A stretch of 26,208 nucleotides of DNA, from positions 1 to 26,208 of the forward strand of contig CAAEBS010000010.1 in the NCBI GenBank assembly GCA_900754175.1, written 5' to 3'. The number at the start of each line of letters is the position of its first letter. Position 1 is the first letter of the stretch. The position numbers and the translations under genes were made by a program. Shown piece by piece: positions 19,975 through 26,208 of the stretch. The DNA comes from Clostridia bacterium (GTDB lineage Bacteria > Bacillota > Clostridia > Oscillospirales > CAG-272). Below the pieces are notes generated by a model. That model was not told the origin of the DNA and did no database searches. It saw nothing but the letters and a program-made list of their open reading frames with translations.

Positions 19975-21975
19975 TTACGATACGGAGAAAGCTATTTTTT
20001 CTCCGATAAAAGAGGAAATGGTTTCAAAGGAAAAGTTGTCTTTGTGTTCAATAAAGGAATCAACCAGAGTAGCGTAATCGTTCCGGATTTTTTGTTGGTC
20101 ACTTCCGGAAAGGGATACGGAAAGGTCAAGGTTGGAATTTTCTGATTTTACATCCTTGTTGAAATCTGTATAAACTTCTTCCTGAATGAAAAGCATGGGT
20201 GTTTTTACCGAAACTTCCTTATAAGAATCTTTTTCCGCATCATATACGTAAAAATATTGTGTCCGGAATTCAATATCGTATCTTCTGGACCATCTTTTTA
20301 CAGAAAGTCCGCCAACTTTTTTGCCCGCAAAAGCAGTGTCAGAATCGTTCAGATAGAAGGCTTCCTCGGCAGAATCGGTTTTTTCCTGGTACCGGATGGA
20401 ATCTATGCCGGATACATATGAAAAGTCAAACCATAAAGTGTTGTAAACAATGGAGGAAAGAGATTCTCTGACTTCATAACCCAATAATTTTCCGGTGGAG
20501 GTCCGATATAACTCATTGATATATCCGGAAAATCCCGGAATGCCGCTTGCCTTGTTGCCAACGACGGAGACGTAATTGTCATCAATATAAAAATCTGCGG
20601 CACTGGCAATTTCTTTTCCTTCCAAGGTCAGGGATTCATATATGCGTCCTTCTACAGAGCCGTTCGGAAGCTGATTGAACGAAAAATATACACTTCTGCT
20701 GTTCAGATATTGTAAAGCAAATTCATAAGAGTTATTTTTGATTTTATATCGGAGTGCATTGGAATTTCCGATTTGAATCCGGACCTCTTTTTCTTCGGTT
20801 TCAATGTTCATCAGCATAGCGATCTGGGCAGTCTGATTGCCCAGGGCAGGAATATTGGCAGAGTAGTCAATGACGTAGAAAATTTTTTCGCCGTCAAAGT
20901 TTATGGTAATGGAATAAATACCGTCTTTGAAATTGTAGTGAGCAGTGTTTGCCGGATTCTGATCTATGTAATTATTGAATGCGACAATGGAAGATGAGGT
21001 AAGTCCTTCTGCCGTTTCCAGCACCCGGAAGAAAAGCTGTGATTGATACAGATTGTCCGCAACCATGTGCCATTGCTCGCCAAATCCACCGGATTGAATG
21101 TCTGAAACAGAAACAAAATGCGAATAATCCAGAGAAACAGCATCCGGGGATATGGTATTGGCGGCATATCCGGGAAGCATGGTGGGAGGAATGTAGCTGT
21201 AAGGTGTTTTCTGATAACTGTTCAATAGCTGAGACAGATATCCTTTTATATCAACCTGTTTGTTCCAGGAGGCATACAGGGTAATATTTCCGGTAATTGT
21301 CAAGGGCCATTGTACAGGGGTAGAAAGGTTTTTGTCCGTGCACCATGATACAAATAAATATCCGTCTTTCTGGGGCTTTTGGGGTTGACTCAATGTTTCT
21401 CCGTACTCTTTGGTGATAAACGTTTCGCTTTTTCCGTTATTTTCCTGGAGTGTAACGATATATTTTCTTTTGACAGCTTCTATTATCGAATAATAGGTTG
21501 TATCTCCGGAGACGGCGGGGAGTGATGATAACGGTGTGCCGTTGGGCGATGTGCTCCACCCTTTGAATGTGTATTGCCATTCCGGGGTGTCAGCTTTTCC
21601 GCTCCAGGTGTAAGAGGGAATTTCTCCCCTTTTCATATACAGACAATGAATTAAGTTTCCGGCATCGTCTTTGAAAGCAATTTGATAGGTTTCAGCTTCA
21701 GAGGGGTCAGGCTCGGAAGGACCGGGGGCAGAAGGGTCAGGTTCAGAAGGCTTTGGCTCGGAGGGGGCGGTTTCGGACGGTTCCGGGGTGGTTGTTTCGC
21801 TGGGAGCGGTTGGGGCATCAGACTGCCCCGGAGTCGATTCGGAATTTTGAATTGTGGATTGCTGTTCAAGCGTATCGGAAGACTTGACGGAATCTTGTTT
21901 ATCGTCGCAAGCCATGAAGGAGAGTGCGACAAACATTAAAAGGGAAAATAATAAGAGTAATTTTCGCAATTTCAT
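19975..21975 (-). CDS. Large InlB-repeat lipoprotein
   Basis: A 666-aa predicted surface lipoprotein. The signal peptide MKLRKLLLLFSLLMFVALS ends in the lipobox SFMAC, with Cys23 as the lipidated residue. Residues 24-95 are a low-complexity, S/T/P/E-rich tether with repeated PSEPDPS units. Two InlB/Flg_new-type beta-grasp repeats follow, at about 97-164 (ending FKGWSTSPNGTPLSS...YYS) and about 172-238 (GYLFVSWCTD...ITLYASW). The remaining ~425 residues form a region I do not recognise, rich in beta-like and aromatic sequence, with no catalytic motif visible. An AAAGG site precedes the ATG, and a single-gene promoter lies upstream. The base composition is noticeably more A+T-rich than the flanking genes, so recent acquisition or relaxed selection is possible. 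Confidence 0.85.
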   Translation of the reverse strand: MKLRKLLLLFSLLMFVALSFMACDDKQDSVKSSDTLEQQSTIQNSESTPGQSDAPTAPSETTTPEPSETAPSEPKPSEPDPSAPGPSEPDPSEAETYQIAFKDDAGNLIHCLYMKRGEIPSYTWSGKADTPEWQYTFKGWSTSPNGTPLSSLPAVSGDTTYYSIIEAVKRKYIVTLQENNGKSETFITKEYGETLSQPQKPQKDGYLFVSWCTDKNLSTPVQWPLTITGNITLYASWNKQVDIKGYLSQLLNSYQKTPYSYIPPTMLPGYAANTISPDAVSLDYSHFVSVSDIQSGGFGEQWHMVADNLYQSQLFFRVLETAEGLTSSSIVAFNNYIDQNPANTAHYNFKDGIYSITINFDGEKIFYVIDYSANIPALGNQTAQIAMLMNIETEEKEVRIQIGNSNALRYKIKNNSYEFALQYLNSRSVYFSFNQLPNGSVEGRIYESLTLEGKEIASAADFYIDDNYVSVVGNKASGIPGFSGYINELYRTSTGKLLGYEVRESLSSIVYNTLWFDFSYVSGIDSIRYQEKTDSAEEAFYLNDSDTAFAGKKVGGLSVKRWSRRYDIEFRTQYFYVYDAEKDSYKEVSVKTPMLFIQEEVYTDFNKDVKSENSNLDLSVSLSGSDQQKIRNDYATLVDSFIEHKDNFSFETISSFIGEKIAFSVS

Positions 21976-22014
21976 AACAGGTACCTTTCTTTGTAAATAT
22001 TTGGATTATATATA

Positions 22015-22043
22015 AGTATAAACCACCCTTGGAACGAAGTCAA
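22015..22043 (-). promoter_or_regulatory. Lipoprotein-gene promoter
   Basis: On the minus strand, TTGACT, a 17-bp spacer and TATACT lie about 40 bp before the ATG at 21975. Confidence 0.8.
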
Positions 22044-22104
22044 TAGCGTTTTCTCAAAGTTGTATATTGTGCACATAAAACTTATATGAAAGATTAAAAA
22101 GAAG

Positions 22105-22127
22105 GGCAGACAAAGATTTTGTCTGCC
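22105..22127 (-). terminator. Intrinsic terminator of rnhA
   Basis: GGCAGACAAA and TTTGTCTGCC pair (10 bp) around a 3-nt loop and are followed on the minus strand by CTTCTTTTTAATC. It begins just past the rnhA stop. Confidence 0.88.
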
Positions 22128-22133
22128 GGAAAA

Positions 22134-22574
22134 TTATTTTTTCAGACTGTCCGCAAAAGCGGTGGCGAGGGCGTCACAGCGCTCGTTATACGGGTGTCCG
22201 TCGTGACCACGCACCCAGACGAAGGTTACCTTGTGGATCTGGAGCAGGGCGTCGATCTTTTGCCAGAGGTCGGTGTTGGGCACCGGGGAATTGTCGGATT
22301 TTTTATAGCCCCGCTTTTTCCAGGAGGCAAGCCAGTTTTTGTTGATGGCGTCGGTCAGGTAGCGGGAATCCGAGGTCAGGGTGATCTCGCAAGGCTCCCG
22401 CAAAAGCTCCATTGCCGCAATTGCCGCCGTCAGCTCCATGCGGTTGTTGGTGGTTTTCGGGTCGCCGCCGGAAATCTCCTTTTCCGCCTTGCCGTACACA
22501 AGGACGGCGCCCCAGCCGCCCACGCCCGGGTTTCCTCTGCAAGCGCCGTCGGTATAGATATCTACGTGTTTCAT
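22134..22574 (-). CDS. rnhA: Ribonuclease HI
   Basis: A 146-aa RNase HI that cuts the RNA strand of RNA-DNA hybrids. All catalytic residues are visible: Asp9 (IYTDGACRGNPG), Glu47 (NNRMELTAAI), Asp69 (TSDSRYL) and Asp134 (ERCDALA), plus the loop His124 (VRGHDGHPYNERCD). A basic handle-like segment (KNWLASWKKRGYKKSDNSPV, 79-98) is present. It is about nine residues shorter than the E. coli enzyme. The start MKHVDIY at 22574 is chosen by homology; the far longer open frame to 23471 runs antisense through the Nudix gene. The Shine-Dalgarno is weak (GGAT). The gene is transcribed alone, from a promoter mirrored by that of the Nudix operon. Confidence 0.96.
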   Translation of the reverse strand: MKHVDIYTDGACRGNPGVGGWGAVLVYGKAEKEISGGDPKTTNNRMELTAAIAAMELLREPCEITLTSDSRYLTDAINKNWLASWKKRGYKKSDNSPVPNTDLWQKIDALLQIHKVTFVWVRGHDGHPYNERCDALATAFADSLKK

Positions 22575-22622
22575 GTTTCCGGATCCGCCCACAGGGGCGT
22601 GCCTTTCTTTTCCTTTATTTGT

Positions 22623-22651
22623 ATTATAGCATAAAATGCCGGCAAAATCAA
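22623..22651 (-). promoter_or_regulatory. rnhA promoter
   Basis: On the minus strand, TTGATT, a 17-bp spacer and TATAAT. The -35 box and the first bases of the spacer lie in the left arm of the inverted repeat 22638-22684. Confidence 0.85.
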
Positions 22652-22684
22652 GCGAATTTTCGTGTCTCTCTTGATTTTGCCGGC
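22638..22684. promoter_or_regulatory. 15-bp inverted repeat holding both divergent -35 boxes
   Basis: The arm GCCGGCAAAATCAAG (22638-22652) and its exact complement (22670-22684) flank a 17-bp centre. Each arm contains the TTGATT -35 box of one divergent promoter. The transcription starts lie outside the repeat, so it acts as DNA and not as an RNA hairpin. Confidence 0.85.
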
Positions 22685-22699
22685 GTCTTGTTGTATAAT
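22671..22699 (+). promoter_or_regulatory. Nudix-operon promoter
   Basis: TTGATT, a 17-bp spacer and TATAAT lie 34 bp before the Nudix ATG. The boxes and the first eight bases of the spacer are the same as in the rnhA promoter on the other strand. Confidence 0.87.
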
Positions 22700-22733
22700 G
22701 ATACCGTAAACACCCACGATCAAGGAGGAGATT

Positions 22734-23303
22734 ATGAGCGCATCCGAAAACGACATCCGGGGATTTGAGGAAAAACAGGATTCCTCGGAGCTTATTTTTG
22801 ACGGAAGAGTTCTTCATGTATACAAGGACGGCGTGACCCTGCCGAACGGAAACCACTCTATCCGGGAGTATATCCGCCACATCGGGGCGGTGTGCGTCGT
22901 GCCGGTGACCGATGCGGGCGAGGTGATCTGCGTGCGCCAGTTCCGGTATCCGGAGGCGGAGGTGCTTCTGGAGATTCCCGCCGGAAAGCTGGACAGCCGG
23001 GACGAGGTGCCTGCCGAGGCGGCACGCCGGGAGCTGAGAGAGGAGACCGGGGCGGTAGCGGGAAAGCTGACCTGTCTTGGGAAGTTTTATTCTTCTCCCG
23101 CCATTCTTGACGAGTGCATCCATATGTTTCTGGCGCAGGAGCTGGTATTCGGCGACACCGATCCGGACGAGGATGAGTTTCTGGAGCTGGTCCGGATCCC
23201 GCTTGACGAACTTGTGGAAAAGATCATGCGGGGCGAAGTCCCGGACGGAAAAACGCAGGCGGCAGTCATGCGGGTGGCGTATCTGCTCGGAGGGAAAAAA
23301 TGA
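22734..23303 (+). CDS. Nudix hydrolase, ADP-ribose pyrophosphatase type
   Basis: A 189-aa Nudix hydrolase of the ADP-ribose pyrophosphatase (NudF) group, expected to split ADP-ribose into AMP and ribose-5-phosphate. The Nudix box follows the group's IPAGKLD motif and runs to RRELREETGA (residues 84-107), with the metal-binding EE pair at 103-104. VRQFRYPEAEVLLEIPAGKLD and FYSSPAILDECIHMFLAQEL are typical of ADP-ribose pyrophosphatases. The spacing G-x6-E is one residue longer than the usual G-x5-E. AAGGAGG lies just before the ATG. It is the first gene of a coupled cluster: its stop overlaps the start of the glycerophosphodiesterase gene by 4 bp. Confidence 0.92.
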   Translation: MSASENDIRGFEEKQDSSELIFDGRVLHVYKDGVTLPNGNHSIREYIRHIGAVCVVPVTDAGEVICVRQFRYPEAEVLLEIPAGKLDSRDEVPAEAARRELREETGAVAGKLTCLGKFYSSPAILDECIHMFLAQELVFGDTDPDEDEFLELVRIPLDELVEKIMRGEVPDGKTQAAVMRVAYLLGGKK

Positions 23304-24145
23304 AGCTTGCCGTTGGCATTTGCGTGGCGGTCGTGCTGTTGGTGCTTGCGGTGTGGATTTTTCTGATCCTGCCGAGGATCCGTAACGCCGCCGACCGGGA
23401 GCTGATCGGCGTGCATTATGCGCACAGGGGACTGCACGGAGAAAACGTGCCGGAAAATTCGCTTGCCGCATTTGCGCTTGCCCGGAATGCCGGATACGGC
23501 ATCGAGCTTGACGTCCGTCTTTCCCGTGACCGCCGTGTGATGGTGTTTCACGACGACACGCTGAAGCGGATGTGCGGCGTGGACCGCCGGGTGGAGGAGC
23601 TGACCTGTGCGGAGCTTCAGAGTCTGAGGCTTGCCGGGAGCGACCAGACCATTCCGACGCTTGCCCAGGTGCTGGCGCTTATCGGCGGCAGAGTTCCTTT
23701 GCTGATTGAGCTGAAGGGGACAGGGCGGGACGAATCCCCGCTGTGCAAAAGAGTATCAAAGTTGCTGGACGATTATGCCGGCGCCTTTGCCATTGAGTCC
23801 TTTAACCCGATGATTCTGTCGTGGTTCCGGAATTACCGTCCCCGTTTTGCACGGGGAATTCTCGTGACCCGGACGAAGCCGGGCGAGGGGAGAGGGCGGC
23901 TGGTGAGCTTTGCCCTGACCCATATGCTTTTCAACGTGATCGCCCGCCCGGATTTTATTGCCGTCAATTACAAGCGCCGTTCGGCGCCCTCGGTGCTCCT
24001 GTGCACCCGGGTCTTTCAGGCTACCGGATTTGCCTGGACGGTCCGGACGCCGGAGGTATTTCACGCCTGCTGTAAGGCGGGAATGTTCTGTATTTTTGAA
24101 AAAATCCAACCCAGACAAACCAAACAAAAGAGAGGTATTCTATGA
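23300..24145 (+). CDS. Membrane-anchored glycerophosphodiester phosphodiesterase
   Basis: A 281-aa GDPD-family enzyme that splits glycerophosphodiesters into glycerol-3-phosphate and an alcohol. A single N-terminal hydrophobic segment (about residues 4-26) anchors it, probably with the catalytic domain outside. Family residues are visible: AHRG (His42, Arg43), EN (52-53), IELDVRLSRD with Glu69 and Asp71, FHDDTLKR with His84, and LIELKGTG near 137. The C-terminal barrel ends conventionally, with a basic tail after FAWTVRTPEVFHACCKAGM. It overlaps the Nudix gene by ATGA and the next gene by ATGA, so translation is coupled on both sides. Substrates could be phospholipid head groups or teichoic acid; this is not decidable here. 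Confidence 0.92.
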   Translation: MKLAVGICVAVVLLVLAVWIFLILPRIRNAADRELIGVHYAHRGLHGENVPENSLAAFALARNAGYGIELDVRLSRDRRVMVFHDDTLKRMCGVDRRVEELTCAELQSLRLAGSDQTIPTLAQVLALIGGRVPLLIELKGTGRDESPLCKRVSKLLDDYAGAFAIESFNPMILSWFRNYRPRFARGILVTRTKPGEGRGRLVSFALTHMLFNVIARPDFIAVNYKRRSAPSVLLCTRVFQATGFAWTVRTPEVFHACCKAGMFCIFEKIQPRQTKQKRGIL

Positions 24146-25410
24146 AAAAGTCCCCTTGTTTTTCTGCGGCAGATATTCTTCTGCCTGATTTCCGGAAGGT
24201 TTCCGCCGAGCGCTGGGCGGTGGTCGCCTGCGACCAGTTTACCAGCGAGCCGGAGTACTGGGAGAGAGCGGAGGCGATCGTCGGCGACGCCCCCTCCACG
24301 CTCCGTCTGATCCTGCCGGAGGTACGGCTTGACCGTGCGGAGGAAAGTGTTCCGGAGATTCATGCCGCCATGGAAAAGTACGTCCGTGAGGTTCTGGTCT
24401 CTCATCCCGACTCGATGATCTACGTGCGGCGCACCCAGTCGGACGGGACGGTTCGCCGGGGACTTTTGCTGGCGGTGGATCTGGAATGTTACGACTACCG
24501 CAAGGGCGCCGGGTCGTTGATCCGTGCGACCGAAGCCACCGTTGTGGAGCGGATCCCGCCCCGCATGGCGGTCCGCCGTGGCGCCGAGCTGGAGTTGCCC
24601 CACGTGATGCTTCTGATCGACGACCCGGAGGACGGCGTGATTGCGCCGCTGGAAGCCGTACCGATGAAGGAGCCTGCCTATGACACCGACCTGATGCTGG
24701 GCGGCGGACACATTGCGGGAAGATTTCTGACCGGGGACGAACAGGCAAAAGTCACCGAAGCGCTGAACCGGCTGATTACGCCGGAAGCCATGGAGGCACG
24801 GTACGGCGACCGGACGCTGGCGCCGCTTCTCTTTGCGGTGGGCGACGGCAACCATTCGCTGGCTTCTGCCAAGGCGACCTATGAAGAGCTGAAAGCCGCA
24901 ATCGGCGAGGAGGCGGCAAGCACGCATCCTGCCCGGTATGCGTTGGCGGAGGTTGTGAACATTCATGACAGCGCCCTGAAATTCGAACCGATCTACCGGG
25001 TGATGTTCCGGGTGAATCCGGAGGAGCTGATCGGAGAGCTGAAAGCGTATGCCGCCGGACTTTCCGGGGACGCCGGAGAACAGCGGATCGAATATATTGC
25101 CGGAGAAAGCACCGACACCATCTGCATTGCGCATCCGGTCCGTCAGCTGACGGTGGGAACGCTCCAGGAGTTTCTGGACGGTTACCTAAAGGCGCACCCG
25201 GAAGCGGGAATCGACTACATACACGGGGAAGAAGCAGTCCGCCGGCTTTCGCTGGAGCCGGGAAGCGTGGGCTTTCTGTTCTCCGGCATGGGAAAGGACG
25301 AGCTTTTCCGCACGGTGATGTTTGACGGGGCGCTTCCCCGCAAGACCTTTTCCTTGGGGCACGCCGAGGACAAGCGGTACTATCTGGAATGCCGGAAGAT
25401 ATCCCGGTGA
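24142..25410 (+). CDS. DUF1015-family protein
   Basis: A 422-aa cytoplasmic protein of the DUF1015 family, whose function is unknown to me. The N-terminal ILLPDFRKVSAERWAVVACDQFTSEPEYWER and the central FAVGDGNHSLASAKATYEEL (about residues 230-250) are the family hallmarks. The latter carries an invariant-looking GDGNHS. The C-terminal part includes FLFSGMGKDELFRTVMFDGALPRKTFSLGHAEDKRYYLECR. No membrane segment is seen. Its start overlaps the GDPD stop (ATGA), and a Shine-Dalgarno-like AGAGAGG precedes it. It is followed 69 bp later by the uracil-DNA glycosylase gene. Homologues sometimes adjoin serine- or phosphoglycerate-metabolism genes, which are not seen here. Confidence 0.9.
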   Translation: MKKSPCFSAADILLPDFRKVSAERWAVVACDQFTSEPEYWERAEAIVGDAPSTLRLILPEVRLDRAEESVPEIHAAMEKYVREVLVSHPDSMIYVRRTQSDGTVRRGLLLAVDLECYDYRKGAGSLIRATEATVVERIPPRMAVRRGAELELPHVMLLIDDPEDGVIAPLEAVPMKEPAYDTDLMLGGGHIAGRFLTGDEQAKVTEALNRLITPEAMEARYGDRTLAPLLFAVGDGNHSLASAKATYEELKAAIGEEAASTHPARYALAEVVNIHDSALKFEPIYRVMFRVNPEELIGELKAYAAGLSGDAGEQRIEYIAGESTDTICIAHPVRQLTVGTLQEFLDGYLKAHPEAGIDYIHGEEAVRRLSLEPGSVGFLFSGMGKDELFRTVMFDGALPRKTFSLGHAEDKRYYLECRKISR

Positions 25411-25432
25411 GATCATAAAACACAGAAAGGAT

Positions 25433-25468
25433 GCGACACCCGGCGGAGAATCGTCCGGCGGGTGCCGC
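25433..25468 (+). promoter_or_regulatory. Hairpin in leader of uracil-DNA glycosylase gene
   Basis: GCG-A-CACCCG-G-CGGA pairs with TCCG-G-CGGGTG-C-CGC around a GAATCG loop: 13 base pairs interrupted by two mismatches. It ends 11 bp before the likely ATG (25480) and covers the alternative GTG (25462). No U-run follows, so it is not a terminator. It may affect translation. Confidence 0.5.
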
Positions 25469-25479
25469 ACAGTGAGAAG

Positions 25480-26043
25480 ATGAACGAACACGATACATGG
25501 GAAAAACTGTTGGCAGACGCCTGCGCCTGTCAGGCGTGCGAGCTGTGCAAGACCCGGACAAACTGTGTGTTCGGCGTGGGAAATACGGGGGCAGACCTTC
25601 TGTTCGTCGGAGAAGCGCCGGGCGAAAACGAGGACAAGACCGGTACGCCGTTTGTGGGGCGTGCGGGGCAGCTTCTGGATAAATTTCTGTATGCGGTGGA
25701 CATTCCCCGGGAGAGTGTGTACATTGCCAATATTCTGAAATGCCGACCGCCGAAAAACCGTGACCCGTTGCCTGCGGAAGAGGACGCCTGCATTGAATTT
25801 CTGCGCCGGCAGGTGCGTCTGATCCGACCGAAGATCATTGTGTGCCTTGGCAGAATTTCCGCTATGCGGCTGATCAAGCCGGATTTCAAGATCACCAAGG
25901 AGCACGGGCAGTGGTTTGAAAAAGGCAATTTCCTGATTACCGCCGTGTATCACCCGGCGGCGCTCCTCCGGGATCCCCGGAAGAACGAGGAGATGCTGGT
26001 CGATATGAAGAAGATCAAAGAAAAACTGGATGCTTTAGGGTGA
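25480..26043 (+). CDS. Uracil-DNA glycosylase, type 4 (Fe-S)
   Basis: A 187-aa family-4 uracil-DNA glycosylase that removes uracil from DNA in base-excision repair. The N-terminal CQACELCKTRTNCVFGVGN holds the CxxC pair (Cys20, Cys23), and KCRPPKNRDPLPAEEDAC supplies the other two cysteines of the 4Fe-4S cluster. The active-site motif GEAPGENEDKTGTPFVGRAG (near 48-67) and the C-terminal HPAALLRDP complete the family. The ATG at 25480 fits the usual N-terminus but has no clear Shine-Dalgarno (only GTGAGAAG abutting it). A GTG at 25462 is the alternative. A hairpin lies in the leader. The gene ends at the right-hand dispersed repeat and is probably the last of the Nudix cluster. Confidence 0.94.
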   Translation: MNEHDTWEKLLADACACQACELCKTRTNCVFGVGNTGADLLFVGEAPGENEDKTGTPFVGRAGQLLDKFLYAVDIPRESVYIANILKCRPPKNRDPLPAEEDACIEFLRRQVRLIRPKIIVCLGRISAMRLIKPDFKITKEHGQWFEKGNFLITAVYHPAALLRDPRKNEEMLVDMKKIKEKLDALG

Positions 26044-26050
26044 GGGGAGA

Positions 26051-26086
26051 CCGGGGGAAACTTTTCTGGAGAAAAGTTTCCCCCGG
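26051..26086 (+). terminator. Terminator-like hairpin 3' of uracil-DNA glycosylase gene
   Basis: A perfect 17-bp stem (CCGGGGGAAACTTTTCT and its complement) around GG begins 8 bp past the stop. ACCCCTTTCAAAAG follows instead of a U-run. It is the gene-proximal end of the right-hand repeat copy. Confidence 0.6.
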
Positions 26087-26208
26087 ACCCCTTTCAAAAG
26101 ACTTTTAAACAAGGGGTAGGGTGGATGCTGATCCGGGGTTTTACCGTTGCGGAAGTTGGCAGATTAGTCTGTGCGCTCGCCCATAGGAGATCCCGACCTA
26201 CGGTCGCC
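26051..26208 (-). repeat. Right copy of ~158-bp inverted dispersed repeat
   Basis: This is the reverse complement of 113-270, with identical blocks at 26138-26175 (38 nt) and 26184-26208 (25 nt). The shared sequence runs to the last base of the window. The linker around 26118-26137 is diverged. Here the copy follows the plus-strand uracil-DNA glycosylase gene, as the left copy follows the minus-strand GtrA-family gene. Confidence 0.85.

Noticed and set aside
22575..23471. Long N-terminal extension of rnhA
   Set aside because: It is antisense to the Nudix gene and spans both divergent promoters. RNase HI begins at MKHVDIY.
25431..25475. 14-codon leader peptide before the uracil-DNA glycosylase gene
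   Set aside because: The purine-rich AGAAAGG directly abuts the ATG, leaving no spacing for ribosome binding. It is not called as a gene, only mentioned as a possibility.
1..26208. Terminal inverted repeats of a giant mobile element
   Set aside because: The interior is core chromosomal genes with no transposase, recombinase or phage gene. Related hairpins inside the window point to a dispersed repeat and not to element ends.

Overview
This 26.2-kb window looks like a chromosomal segment, probably a complete contig, from a Gram-positive member of the Bacillota. A gut-type Clostridia (Oscillospirales-like) is the best guess. The grounds are the mnmG-rsmG-noc-parA-parB block with parS sites identical to the Bacillus consensus, vegetative promoters with 17-bp spacers, strong Shine-Dalgarno sites, and the families DUF1292, DUF1015, GT87, ECF transporter and RNase M5. 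The lineage is an inference; no rRNA or other marker is present to fix it.

Left arm (283-10341, all on the minus strand). In transcription order it carries mnmG, rsmG, noc, parA, a 68-aa mini-protein, parB, serS, an unknown two-helix membrane protein, rarA and a GtrA-family membrane protein. Four parS sites lie between 6389 and 8470. Noc and ParB are both full-length. The mini-protein between parA and parB is a near copy of the ParB N-terminal tail, the segment that stimulates ParA ATPase, without any DNA- or CTP-binding domain. It is the most unusual gene in the window.

Centre (10446-15101, plus strand). Divergent, consensus-quality promoters drive mnmG leftward and coaX rightward. CoaX (type III pantothenate kinase) is followed by an ECF S-component that probably imports pantothenate. 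Then come a U32-family protein with its own consensus promoter, uppP, and an RNase M5-like Toprim protein. From 15102 to 15538 there is no convincing gene, only hairpins and a tandem 36-nt repeat.

Right part (15539-26043). A minus-strand DUF1292 gene is followed by a translationally coupled flippase-hemW pair. A GT87 glycosyltransferase gene diverges from the flippase gene and converges on a large InlB-repeat lipoprotein gene of more A+T-rich composition. Next, rnhA and a Nudix gene diverge from a mirror-symmetric promoter region. The Nudix gene leads a tightly overlapping cluster with a membrane-anchored glycerophosphodiesterase, a DUF1015 protein and a type-4 uracil-DNA glycosylase.

Both ends carry a shared ~158-bp repeat in inverted orientation, each copy placed directly 3' of the outermost gene. 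Related hairpins recur at 10446-10476 and, by layout only, at 15473-15527. This suggests a dispersed repeat family that probably also broke the assembly here.
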